Below, piece by piece: positions 16,485-25,317 of a DNA stretch of 64,000 nt. The notes beneath the pieces were generated by a model that did no database searches, had not been told where the DNA came from, and worked only from the letters and a program-made list of their open reading frames with translations. This DNA comes from Sphingobacteriales bacterium. GTDB taxonomy: Bacteria; Bacteroidota; Bacteroidia; Chitinophagales; UBA2359. Made by a program: the position numbers and the translations under genes. How positions within the stretch are numbered: position 1 is the first letter of the stretch; every line of letters starts with the position of its first letter. Location: contig JADJJT010000001.1 of NCBI GenBank assembly GCA_016706405.1, positions 434,001 to 498,000 on the forward strand, read 5' to 3'.

Positions 16485-16558
16485 CCCCCTTGCATTAAAA
16501 TTACAATTTTTATTTTAAAACCACATAGTTAATATTAAAATCAAACACTAACCGAATT

Positions 16559-18496
16559 ATGAAGTGTTCATTTACTTTTATTGTTGCTTTGTTTGTTAGT
16601 TTGCTTGCCATACAAGTACAAGCACAAACACAGCGCAATTGTAGCGCAAACGAAGTGCGCGAACGGCTATTAGCCGAAAATCCATGGCTGGCCGAAGCTT
16701 GGGAAGAAATTGAGCATCAAACGGCTCATTTTATTGCATCGGGCGCTGCCGAACAAAGCCGGGCGGTAATTACCATTCCTACGGTTTACCACGTAGTTTA
16801 CCGCACCAGTACCGAAAATATTACCGACTCGCAAATTGCTTCGCAAATGACGGTTTTAAATGCCGACTTTCGCAAATTAAACGCCGACTGGACAAACACC
16901 CCCAGCGTATTCCAATCTTATGTTGCCGACTGCGAGATAGAATTTTGCATGGCTCAACGCGACCCTACTAACAACGCAACCACCGGAATTACACGCAAAT
17001 ATGTAAACAAAACCTCGTGGGGAACAAATGACGATGTAAAAAAATCCTCAAAAGGAGGTGTTGACCCCTGGAGTGCCGCTAATTACCTAAATATTTGGGT
17101 TTGCAATATTGGAGGCGGCATTTTGGGCTATGCTCAATTCCCAGGCGGCCCGTCCTCAACTGATGGCGTGGTTATTGACTACCGCTATCTTGGCACCGAA
17201 GGCACTGCTACCTATCCGTTTAACAAAGGCCGCACGGCCACCCACGAAGTTGGCCACTGGCTAAATTTATACCATATTTGGGGCGATGCTACTTGTGGCT
17301 CAGACTTGGTAAGCGACACCCCTACCCACAACACGGCAAACTATGGATGCCCAACTTACCCACACTACAGCACCTGCTCGGGCTCGCCAGTTGAAATGAC
17401 CATGAACTTTATGGACTATACCGACGATGCCTGTATGTATATGTTTAGCACCGGGCAAAAAAACCGGATGCGCGCCGTACTTGAATCAGGAGGCTACCGA
17501 TACAGCCTGCAAAGCTCGCAAGGCTGTGTTCCCGTTGGCGGCGGCGGAAGCTGCGGCACCCCCACCGGCCTAAATACTACCGGCATTACTAATACCAGCG
17601 CAACCTGTAACTGGACTGCTGTTTCGGGAGGCTCTACCTACAATTTACAATGGAAACTAAACTCGGGCAGCACCTGGACAACCGTTAGCGGCATTACTAG
17701 CACTACTTACACTTTATCCGGATTGACCGCAGGCACCACCTACAACTATCAGGTGCAAGCCGTTTGCTCAGGCACATCGGGCACCTACTCAAGCCCGGTT
17801 AGTTTTACTACTACCGGAGGCTCTTGTACAGATACCTACGAAAATAATAATACTAAAACTAAAGCCAAATCTATAGCTGCCAATACCACAATTAACGCAA
17901 AAATTGGCACCAACACCGATGTTGACTGGTTTAAATTTAGCAATACCAGCTCGCAAAAACATATTAAAGTTACCCTAACCAATTTGCCTGCCGACTACGA
18001 CATGCAATTAGTTAGCAGCAGTGGCACTGTTTTGGCTACCAGCGAAAACGAAGGTACTACTGACGAGCAAATTATTTATAACAACGGTTCGGTTAAAACT
18101 TATTATATAAAAATTTACGGATGGAATGGCGCTTACAGCAATACTGCTTGTTATGCCTTAACACCAAGTATTTCAAGTTCAACTTGGCGCACTTCGGGAG
18201 AAATTGAAGAAATGAAGCCCGCAGCGCTTCCGGTTCTTACCGAATTAAGTGTTTCCCCCAATCCGGTAAGTAATGGCCAGGTAAATGTTAATGTTCAGCT
18301 TCTTGAAACAGAAATAAACGCCACCATAGATATTATTGACTTAACTGGCCGAGCCCTTGTAAGCCAACGACAACTATTAACCAAAGGCAATTCAAAAATT
18401 ACAATGGATGTAAGCCATTTGCCAGCCGGCATATACATGGTTCGGGTAGCAGACGGCACAACCTCACGCATGACCCGACTTGTGGTTAGCCAATAG
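16559..18496 (+). CDS. Secreted M43 (cytophagalysin-like) metalloprotease with FN3, PPC-like and T9SS sorting domains
   Basis: 645 residues. A signal peptide ends at VQAQ (about 23). The protease domain carries HEVGHWLNLYH (H229, E230, H233, H239) and the Met-turn MNFMDYTDD. It is followed by a fibronectin type III domain (about 335-420; SATCNWTAVSG, then YNYQVQAVC). Next is a pre-peptidase C-terminal-like domain (about 425-530; DTYENNNTKTKAKSI and DVDWFKFS). The end is a type IX sorting domain (about 560-645; LSVSPNPVSNG, then AGIYMVRV). Family knowledge: such proteins are exported across the outer membrane by the Por/T9SS and anchored or released. A strong terminator follows the stop. It may digest protein for nutrition. 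Confidence 0.92.
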   Translation: MKCSFTFIVALFVSLLAIQVQAQTQRNCSANEVRERLLAENPWLAEAWEEIEHQTAHFIASGAAEQSRAVITIPTVYHVVYRTSTENITDSQIASQMTVLNADFRKLNADWTNTPSVFQSYVADCEIEFCMAQRDPTNNATTGITRKYVNKTSWGTNDDVKKSSKGGVDPWSAANYLNIWVCNIGGGILGYAQFPGGPSSTDGVVIDYRYLGTEGTATYPFNKGRTATHEVGHWLNLYHIWGDATCGSDLVSDTPTHNTANYGCPTYPHYSTCSGSPVEMTMNFMDYTDDACMYMFSTGQKNRMRAVLESGGYRYSLQSSQGCVPVGGGGSCGTPTGLNTTGITNTSATCNWTAVSGGSTYNLQWKLNSGSTWTTVSGITSTTYTLSGLTAGTTYNYQVQAVCSGTSGTYSSPVSFTTTGGSCTDTYENNNTKTKAKSIAANTTINAKIGTNTDVDWFKFSNTSSQKHIKVTLTNLPADYDMQLVSSSGTVLATSENEGTTDEQIIYNNGSVKTYYIKIYGWNGAYSNTACYALTPSISSSTWRTSGEIEEMKPAALPVLTELSVSPNPVSNGQVNVNVQLLETEINATIDIIDLTGRALVSQRQLLTKGNSKITMDVSHLPAGIYMVRVADGTTSRMTRLVVSQ

Positions 18497-18530
18497 CGTA
18501 AAATAAATATTGAAAAATATTTAGCAAAAT

Positions 18531-18566
18531 AGCCCGCAGATTTAGTTATCTGCGGGCTATTTTTTG
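18531..18566 (+). terminator. Rho-independent terminator
   Basis: AGCCCGCAGAT (18531-18541) pairs perfectly with ATCTGCGGGCT (18548-18558) around a six-base loop and is followed by ATTTTTTG. It ends the M43 protease gene. The A-rich left flank lets it also serve the convergent sucC from the other side. Confidence 0.92.
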
Positions 18567-18623
18567 TTGGTGAAGCCATTTTTTGCCTCAAGTTAATTTG
18601 CAAGCTAAATAGCTGGCTAATTT

Positions 18624-19817
18624 TTATTGTTCTAATACTTGTTTTACCTTTTCGGCGGCTTCGCGCAGCAAAATAGCCGATTGTACTCGCAACCCCGACT
18701 CGTCAATAATTTGTTTGGCAAGGTCGGCGTTAGTGCCTTGAAGGCGCACAATTATGGGTACATTTATTTGGCCAATTTTGCGATAAGCCTCTACAACACC
18801 ATTGGCAACCCGGTCGCAGCGCACAATACCGCCAAAAACATTGAGCAAAATAGCTTTTACGTTGGGGTCTTTTAAAATTATTCTAAATCCGGCTTCAACA
18901 GTTTCGGCGCTGGCTTTACCTCCTACATCTAAAAAATTAGCGGGTGCACCCCCTGCCAATTTAATAATATCCATAGTAGCCATAGCCAAACCTGCACCGT
19001 TTACCATGCAGCCCACGTTGCCGTCAAGCTTAATAAAATTAAGGTCATATTTATCGGCCTCAACTTCGGTTGGGTTTTCTTCGGCTAGGTCGCGCATAGC
19101 GGCCAGTTCGGGGTGGCGATATAATGCCGACTCTTCGATGGCCATTTTACAATCGACAGCTAAAATACGGTCGTCGCTGGTTTTAAATAAGGGGTTAATT
19201 TCAAGCAACGAGCAATCTGCACCGGCATAGGCAGTATATACTTTTTGTAAAAACTGTTCCATATTAGTAGCAGCCACTCCGGTTAAGCCCAAATTATAGG
19301 CCATTTTACGAGCTTGGTAGGGGCGCAGAACGTCTCCGGGCTGAATCCACTCTTTAAACAATTTTTCCGGATGATTTTCGGCCAGTTCTTCAATATCCAT
19401 ACCGCCTTCTGCCGTATAAATAATAACGTTACAACTTTTAGCTCTGTCAAGTAAAATACTCATGTAAAACTCTTTTGCTTCCGAGGGGCCGGGTGCATAA
19501 ACGTCTTCAGTAATAAGCACTTTCCGGATTAGTTTTCCTTCGGGGCCTGTTTGTCTGTTGTACATGGTCATGCCAATAATAGCGGCAGCTTTTTCGCGCA
19601 CTTCGTCTAAATTTTTCGCCAATTTTATTGCCCCAGCCTTACCGCGACCTCCGGCATGTACCTGGCCTTTAACAACATGCCATTGTGTGCCGGTAGCTTG
19701 GGTTAGCAGTTGGGCAGCAACTACTGCCTCATCGGGGGTTGTAGCCATTATGCCACGTTGTATGGGTATGCCAAAACTTGCTAAAACTTCTTTGGCTTGG
19801 TATTCATGCAAATTCAT
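18624..19817 (-). CDS. sucC: Succinyl-CoA synthetase (ADP-forming) beta subunit
   Basis: 397 residues, the usual family length. It starts MNLHEYQAKEVLASFGIP as in typical SucC. The ATP-grasp region carries HVVKGQVHAGGRGKAGAIKL. The C-terminal ligase domain has NGAGLAMATMDIIKLAGG, ANFLDVGGKAS and NVFGGIVRCDRVA. It makes succinate and ATP from succinyl-CoA in the TCA cycle together with SucD, which is not in the window. It is monocistronic here, with a TAccTTTG element about 76 bp upstream. No anomaly seen. Confidence 0.97.
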   Translation of the reverse strand: MNLHEYQAKEVLASFGIPIQRGIMATTPDEAVVAAQLLTQATGTQWHVVKGQVHAGGRGKAGAIKLAKNLDEVREKAAAIIGMTMYNRQTGPEGKLIRKVLITEDVYAPGPSEAKEFYMSILLDRAKSCNVIIYTAEGGMDIEELAENHPEKLFKEWIQPGDVLRPYQARKMAYNLGLTGVAATNMEQFLQKVYTAYAGADCSLLEINPLFKTSDDRILAVDCKMAIEESALYRHPELAAMRDLAEENPTEVEADKYDLNFIKLDGNVGCMVNGAGLAMATMDIIKLAGGAPANFLDVGGKASAETVEAGFRIILKDPNVKAILLNVFGGIVRCDRVANGVVEAYRKIGQINVPIIVRLQGTNADLAKQIIDESGLRVQSAILLREAAEKVKQVLEQ

Positions 19818-19892
19818 GATATATTTTGATTGGATAAAACGTTTACTAATAAAAATCCTATTTTAAATGGGTATTGCTCCCAAAAACGGGGA

Positions 19893-19900
19893 CAAAGGTA
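19893..19900 (-). promoter_or_regulatory. Bacteroidota -7 element (TAccTTTG) for sucC
   Basis: The plus strand reads CAAAGGTA, i.e. TACCTTTG on the minus strand, 76 bp upstream of the sucC ATG. No good -33 match is seen at the expected spacing. Confidence 0.55.
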
Positions 19901-20011
19901 CGTTTTTTACACTTTCCTTGTAGCTATTTGATTAAGTTGTTGTGCCTGTTTTGCTTGTGCTATTGCCTTGTTTTAAAAAGGCGTTGAAAATTAGGAAGCA
20001 CCAGTTCTTAG

Positions 20012-21907
20012 TTAAAACCCTAAAGCAGCACCTTCACCGCGGGGGTCGGTTGCCCCTTCGAGCAGGCCATCAGCTGGGCGTTTTAAAATGGCATCAACGC
20101 GGCCTATAGGTTTGCGCGGTATAGGGTTATGCCCCATTTTTTTAAGCTGCTGTAAAGTAGTGTCGGCAAAGTGGTTTACTTCGTAAAACAAGGTGTCGGG
20201 CCGCCATTGATGATGGTAGCGGGGCGTATTGACTGCCGTTTGAAGCGTCATATCAAACTCATAAACGTTAAGTATCGTTTGAAGCACGCTTGTAATAATT
20301 GTAGAGCCGCCGGGCGAGCCAACTACCATATATAATTGTCCGTTGCGCAATATAATGGTCGGCGTCATGGAGCTTAACATGCGTTTTTGTGGAGCTATGG
20401 CGTTGGCCTCGCCACCCACTAAGCCGTACATATTGGGCACACCGGGTTTTAGGCTAAAATCGTCCATTTCGTTATTCAGCAAAAAGCCTGCGCCGCCAAC
20501 TACTACTCGGCTGCCATAACTGTCGTTTAAGGTTGTGGTAATGGCTATGGCATTGCCAAACTTATCAACGATACTAAAATGCGTGGTTTCTTCTGACTCA
20601 GTGGGCGTTTTGGGCAAATTTGTGTTTTGCAATTTTTTAGTTCCTTTTTCCGGATGAAAACGGTTGTCGGTGCTGGTTGTGTCGCCGGGATTTCCGGGCA
20701 ATATTTGATGGCTTAGCGTAGCTTTATCCGGATGAAATAAAGCCCAGCGTTGCGATAGATAATCAGGATTTAACAAGCCATCTACCGGAACCGGATAAAA
20801 ATCGGGGTCGCCTAAATATTTGCTGCGGTCGGCATATACAAGTCGCTCGGCTTCGGCAATCAAATGCATAATTTGCGGGTCATGCACTTGATTTTTGGAA
20901 TGTTTTGCAGGTAAAAAAGGGGGCAGATTTCGTTCAAGCAGCGTTAGCAGTTGTAGCAAAGCTACACCACCGCTCGACGGGGGCGGCATGGTAATTAGTT
21001 GTAGGTCTTTATAGTTGCCCACCAAGGGTTTGCGCCATTGTGGCTGGTAATTGCCGAGGTCGCTTAAAGTAATTAAGCCGCCACGCCGTTGCATTTCGTT
21101 GGCAATAAGTTGAGCTGTTTTACCTTGGTAAAAACCATTTGCCCCTTGTTGTTGTATGCGCAATAAGGTTTGGGCCAGGTCGGGTTGGCGCAGGGTGTCG
21201 GTAGGCAGCCATTTAACGCCGTTGGGTGGCTGTAAAAAAGCGTTGGGCTGTGTGTTATACTTAGTTATTTCGCTGGCTAAATTATTAAGTTCGTTTGGTA
21301 TGGTAGCCGATAAAAAAGGCACCCCGTTGGCAGCCATATTAATTGCCGGTCGAAGCAGTTCAGACCAAGGCATACTGCCGTATTGTTGGTGCAAAGCCCA
21401 CATACCTGCCACCGAGCCCGGCACCCCCGATGCCAAATGGCTATACAAGCTCAACTGCGCAACGGGTTGCCCCTGTGCATCTAAAAACATATTGCGCGAT
21501 GCTGCTGCGGGTGCTTTTTCTCTGAAATCCAAAGTGGCAGGCTGCCCGTTTATTGGTTTGTAAACGGCAAACCCACCACCGCCAATATTTCCGGCAACCG
21601 GAAAAGCAACAGCCAATACAAAATGTACGGCTATGGCGGCATCAACAGCGTTTCCGCCGCGTTGTAGTACTTCTAATCCTGCCTTCGATGCTAATGGGTG
21701 CGCACTTACTACCATTGCATTTTTAGCCAAACTGCCCGTAGAAGGTGGTGGCACGGGGCTGGCAGAACTCAAACTTATACCCTGTTTATGGCTACGGCAA
21801 GACCATAAACTTGAAACGAATATTAGCAATATAAAATAACTCAACAAAACCTTTAGGTGTTGAAAACGCGATTTTTTACCGGAAATATTGTTGTTGTTGT
21901 TTGGCAT
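20012..21907 (-). CDS. ggt: Gamma-glutamyltransferase, lipoprotein form
   Basis: 631 residues. A hydrophobic N-terminal segment ends at SLWSC, so the enzyme is probably lipidated and faces the periplasm. The large-subunit start is AMVVSAHPLASKAGLEVLQRG, then NAVDAAIAVHFVLAV and GNIGGGGF. The autocatalytic cleavage and nucleophile site is TTHFS with Thr441, followed by DKFGNAIAITTTLN. The oxyanion/glycine segment is GSPGGSTIITSV. By family it hydrolyses or transfers gamma-glutamyl groups, for example from glutathione. Residues about 390-430 include a low-complexity linker. It is flanked by sucC and mqnC on the same strand with wide gaps, so probably monocistronic. Confidence 0.94.
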   Translation of the reverse strand: MPNNNNNISGKKSRFQHLKVLLSYFILLIFVSSLWSCRSHKQGISLSSASPVPPPSTGSLAKNAMVVSAHPLASKAGLEVLQRGGNAVDAAIAVHFVLAVAFPVAGNIGGGGFAVYKPINGQPATLDFREKAPAAASRNMFLDAQGQPVAQLSLYSHLASGVPGSVAGMWALHQQYGSMPWSELLRPAINMAANGVPFLSATIPNELNNLASEITKYNTQPNAFLQPPNGVKWLPTDTLRQPDLAQTLLRIQQQGANGFYQGKTAQLIANEMQRRGGLITLSDLGNYQPQWRKPLVGNYKDLQLITMPPPSSGGVALLQLLTLLERNLPPFLPAKHSKNQVHDPQIMHLIAEAERLVYADRSKYLGDPDFYPVPVDGLLNPDYLSQRWALFHPDKATLSHQILPGNPGDTTSTDNRFHPEKGTKKLQNTNLPKTPTESEETTHFSIVDKFGNAIAITTTLNDSYGSRVVVGGAGFLLNNEMDDFSLKPGVPNMYGLVGGEANAIAPQKRMLSSMTPTIILRNGQLYMVVGSPGGSTIITSVLQTILNVYEFDMTLQTAVNTPRYHHQWRPDTLFYEVNHFADTTLQQLKKMGHNPIPRKPIGRVDAILKRPADGLLEGATDPRGEGAALGF

Positions 21908-22041
21908 AGTTTAATACATGCTGACAGGTGCTGATAAAAATAGACTTTTCTTAAAATGTTTTACCAATTCCTGCTATTTGTCCGTCTGCTAATGCTAATG
22001 CTCTTGCTCTTGCTTTGTTTCATTTAGCCATTTACCTTTAA

Positions 22042-23181
22042 TTAATAAGCAACAACTTGGTCTTCGATATGGTTAGGCAAGGTGCGGAATTGATAGTGCT
22101 GGTTGCGCAGTTGTGGTGTAAATCCGGCCTCGCGTATGGCTTGCTGTATGCCCGATGCAGTAAATCTATGGGGTGCGCCGGCTGCCGACACTACGTTTTC
22201 TTCTATCATAATGGAACCAAAATCGTTAGCCCCCGCATGAAGGCAAATTTGAGCGATACTACGCCCTACTGTTAGCCAACTTGCCTGAATATTTTCGACA
22301 TTTGGCAACATAATTCGGCTTAGGGCTACCATGCGCACGTATTCATCGCCGGTAACGTCGTTGTTTACCTGGCGTACCCGTTGTAAAGTAGTGCCTTCGT
22401 CTTGGTAAGGCCAAGGAATGAACGCTAAAAATCCTACTGCATCGCTGGGTTTTTCGGCTTGTACTTCGCGCACACGCGCTAAGTGCTCCATTCGTTCTTC
22501 AATAGTTTCGACTGTGCCAAACATCATTGTTGCCGAGGTAGTTAAGCCTAATTTATGTGCTTGGCGCATTACATCAAACCATTGGTTGCTGTTGCATTTG
22601 CCTTGGGCAATAATACGGCGTACCCTATCTACTAATATTTCGGCGCCGGCACCCGGAAACGAGTCGAGGCCTGCAGCTATTAACTGCTGTAGTACATGTT
22701 GGTAAGTATGTCCTCCAAGGGTGGCTATATGGTGTATTTCGGGGGGGCCAAGTGCATGTAATTTGAGGTCGGGGAACTCGGATTTTAAAGTTGCAAATAA
22801 ATTGGTATAAAACGACAGGCCCAAATCGGGGTGATGCCCACCCTGAAGCAGCAGTTGCTCGCCGCCAAAACGGTATAGCTCGGCAATTTTTTGCCGGTAG
22901 GTGTCCATATCGGTTATATAGGCTTTGTGGGCGTGTTTTTCGGTTGGTGGCACAAAAAAATTACAAAACTTACAATTTGCCACACAAACGTTTGTGGTAT
23001 TGACATTGCGGTCAATTATCCAGGTAACGATATTGGGTGTTTGCCGCTTATGATGTTTGCGCAATAAATTGCCCACATTGGCTAATGCTGCCGTTGGGGC
23101 GTGGTTAAAGAGGTAGGCCCCTTCGTCAATAGTGAGCCATTCAAGTTGTAAGGCTTTTTGTAATAAATGATTAACTTGCAT
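22042..23181 (-). CDS. mqnC: Cyclic dehypoxanthinyl futalosine synthase (radical SAM)
   Basis: 379 residues, the family length. The radical SAM cluster motif CVANCKFC follows NVNTTN near residue 60. Other family marks are QGGHHPDLGL, SFPGAGAEILVDRVR, TSATMMFGTVET and FIPWPYQDEGT. The enzyme cyclises dehypoxanthine futalosine in the futalosine branch of menaquinone synthesis, acting in the cytoplasm with a 4Fe-4S cluster. Partners MqnA, B, D and E are not in the window. The gene is alone, with an IS5-type element inserted about 60 bp upstream of its start, which could separate it from its original promoter. Confidence 0.95.
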   Translation of the reverse strand: MQVNHLLQKALQLEWLTIDEGAYLFNHAPTAALANVGNLLRKHHKRQTPNIVTWIIDRNVNTTNVCVANCKFCNFFVPPTEKHAHKAYITDMDTYRQKIAELYRFGGEQLLLQGGHHPDLGLSFYTNLFATLKSEFPDLKLHALGPPEIHHIATLGGHTYQHVLQQLIAAGLDSFPGAGAEILVDRVRRIIAQGKCNSNQWFDVMRQAHKLGLTTSATMMFGTVETIEERMEHLARVREVQAEKPSDAVGFLAFIPWPYQDEGTTLQRVRQVNNDVTGDEYVRMVALSRIMLPNVENIQASWLTVGRSIAQICLHAGANDFGSIMIEENVVSAAGAPHRFTASGIQQAIREAGFTPQLRNQHYQFRTLPNHIEDQVVAY

Positions 23182-23239
23182 GACTTTTTACTTTTATCAT
23201 TCTTGTTATTATTATTCTTTATTTTGGTTGCAATATTAA

Positions 23240-24163
23240 GAGACTGTCTAAAAATTAAAAATTGGCATGCCAGTCCTAAAAATTGATAGGAAAAAAGTTA
23301 TTAAAAGAGATGTGAATAAAAGACTATCAGTTTGACGTTTAAATAATAATTCATAGCTTTATGAAAATCAAACACATAAAGTAAAATGAAAACCTACCCA
23401 AGCAGTCTCACCGTAGTCAATGGAGTGCAATATTAGGCATTTTAGACGACAAACGGAAACGAAAACACAGTTTAAGAGAAATTTTTAATGCGCTGTTCTA
23501 TTTGCTTAAACTGGCTGTCAATGGCGCATGCTGCCGTTCCATTTTCCGTCATGGAAGCTTGTTTACTACTATTTTACCAAGTGGAAGAAGGATGGGACGA
23601 TAGAACTCATCCATGAAATACTCAGGGATAAGACTCGAAAGCAAGCAGGCAGGGCTTCATCGCCAAGTGTTGGTATAATTGATAGCCAGAGCGTAAAAGA
23701 CAACAAGCGTCGGAGGCTTGTGCAGAGGGATTGACGGGGGTAAAAAGTTAAAGGCAGAAAGCGGCATATTATTGTAGATACAATGGGACTACTTTTAGCG
23801 GTTGTGGTTCATGCGGCAAATGAGCATGACGGTAAATCAGCCCCAATGGTTATAGCTGACCTCAGAGGGCAGGTTTTGCAGATTGGTAAAGATAGTAGCT
23901 GATGGCGGGTATAGAGGCGAGTTAATTGAAAATACCCGCAAAACGTTTGGGTGGGTGGTTGGGTTGTAAGTAGATCGAATACAGCCTCGAAATTCGAAGT
24001 ATTGCCAAAAAGATGGATTGTTGAAAGAACTTTGCTGGCTCAAAGCTATCGAAGATTGAGTAAAGACTTTGAGTTCCAAACCGAAACGAGCCAGACAATG
24101 ATCCAACTTGCCATGATAAAATTGATGCTTAATAGAATTAGAAAATAAAATTTAGACAGGCTC
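23240..24163 (+). mobile_element. IS5-type insertion sequence, copy 1 (924 bp)
   Basis: Imperfect terminal inverted repeats: GAGACTGTCTAAAAATT on the left, and on the right (reverse complement) GAGCCTGTCTAAATTTT. A 3-bp target duplication TAA lies at 23237-23239 and 24164-24166. Compared with copy 2 (37024-39189, about 929 bp without its own insert) it has several scattered one-base deletions and one insertion. The following 346 bp (24164-24509) hold three TCCGGA copies and a TAttTTTG element but no gene I can support. Confidence 0.9.
23386..24148 (+). pseudogene. IS5-family DDE transposase, multiply frameshifted (copy 1)
   Basis: The start MKTYPSS and the fragments CQWRMLPFHFPSW, SVGIIDSQSVK, RHIIVDTMGLLLAVVVHAA and SKFEVLPKRWIVERT belong to one IS5-family transposase. 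DSQSVK holds the first catalytic Asp; the WIVERT region holds the Glu. The fragments lie in different frames. One-base losses against copy 2 occur at about 23413, 23509, 23515, 23961 and 24030-24045, and one gain near 23698. Several are homopolymer contractions. As given the product is inactive. Confidence 0.85.
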
Positions 24164-24468
24164 TAAGTGAATTAACCAAGAAAACCAAACTAATTAGTTG
24201 AGTTTTGTAAGGCTTCAATAAATTAACAAAGAACGGATTTATTTTGTTTTTGCTTTATTTTGCTTGGCATAGTTTTTTAATCCGGAATAAAAAATTTTAC
24301 TTGCAGTAATATCATCCGGAAACAGGAAGGAGGAGTTATTTAACTATGATACTTTTCCCCACAAAAAACATCTTTATCGTCTTTATCATTTTTATTATTA
24401 TCCGGATGAAAACCGGGTAGTTTATTTGTTTGTAATTAAGAAAATAAAATTTCAAACCAAGTAAGCCT

Positions 24469-24476
24469 TATTTTTG
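24469..24476 (+). promoter_or_regulatory. Bacteroidota -7 element (TAttTTTG)
   Basis: Exact TAnnTTTG 34 bp upstream of the glycosyltransferase-like ATG at 24510. The -33 region is not obvious. Confidence 0.5.
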
Positions 24477-24509
24477 CCATCTCAACGAAAGGTAAACTAT
24501 TAAAAAAAT

Positions 24510-25238
24510 ATGCCCAAATTTAATACATTAACTATTTTATTGCCCGCACAAAATGCCGAAAGCCATATTATTAGCATTTTACAACGAGTTTGCCGGGCAA
24601 ATTTACCCGGATACGTTCAAAAGCAAATTATTATTATTGACAGTGCTGCGGCTAACGACAATACCGAAACTTTAACGAAAGATTTTATTGGCAATGGCTG
24701 GCGACCCGAAGCTGAATTTAAATATTTAAAATTACCAAATGGGCATAATTTATTTGAAGTTTGGCAAGCGGTGCTTCCTTTTGTTAAGGGCGAGTATATT
24801 TTATGGCAAACACCCCATCAAAACTATCATCCGGAGGAGTATTTGAACGAGGTAGTTCGGGCAGCTTATATCCAAGGCGCGCAATTGGTTTTTACCATTC
24901 GCGGTCAATATAAACCAAAGGTATTACCACAACTATATGGTGGTAAATGGGCTTATGACCTGACTAAACTGGCAGCCAACTTCTTTAGCGATTTGCCCCT
25001 CATTGACCCCAATACGGGTTGCCTTTTGTTAAATACAGAGTTGGCCAAAAATTTTGTTCGCGATGCCACTGATAAAATACGCGCCCTAAACAAACAGTTA
25101 GGATTAAATTTATATTTGCATCAATATTTTATTAGTGAGCAGCATAATAGCGGCAATGACGGTACTATTTTTGAAGTGGAAATTCCTTATACGTTGCCGA
25201 TAAACAGTACTGGTAGGGTAAAAAACAAAATGCTTTAA
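24510..25238 (+). CDS. Degenerate family-2 glycosyltransferase-like protein
   Basis: 242 residues with the GT-A layout of dolichol-phosphate-mannose-synthase-like proteins. LTILLPAQNAESHI matches the family's start, QIIIIDSAAANDNTE the nucleotide-binding strand, and GEYILWQTPHQNYHPEEY the segment that normally holds the metal-binding DxD. The window's intact paralogue (59904-60656) reads QDADLEYDPQEY there, with D107 and D109; this protein has T101, P102 and H103. The later DMETCYKMF signature is replaced by DPNTGCLLLN. Length and order are conserved, and there is no frameshift. It is probably catalytically dead, or has changed activity. No transmembrane segment is seen. Confidence 0.7.
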   Translation: MPKFNTLTILLPAQNAESHIISILQRVCRANLPGYVQKQIIIIDSAAANDNTETLTKDFIGNGWRPEAEFKYLKLPNGHNLFEVWQAVLPFVKGEYILWQTPHQNYHPEEYLNEVVRAAYIQGAQLVFTIRGQYKPKVLPQLYGGKWAYDLTKLAANFFSDLPLIDPNTGCLLLNTELAKNFVRDATDKIRALNKQLGLNLYLHQYFISEQHNSGNDGTIFEVEIPYTLPINSTGRVKNKML

Positions 25239-25317
25239 AACCGGATTAACCTTGTTGACACTTTATGGCAATTATGGCGCAGTTAAACCAGGAAACTATC
25301 TTAATTGGATTGATTTT

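Noticed and set aside
21960..22020. Short repeats GCTAAT and GCTCTT ahead of ggt
   Set aside because: Only two or three units each; too short to call a tandem-repeat locus or CRISPR.
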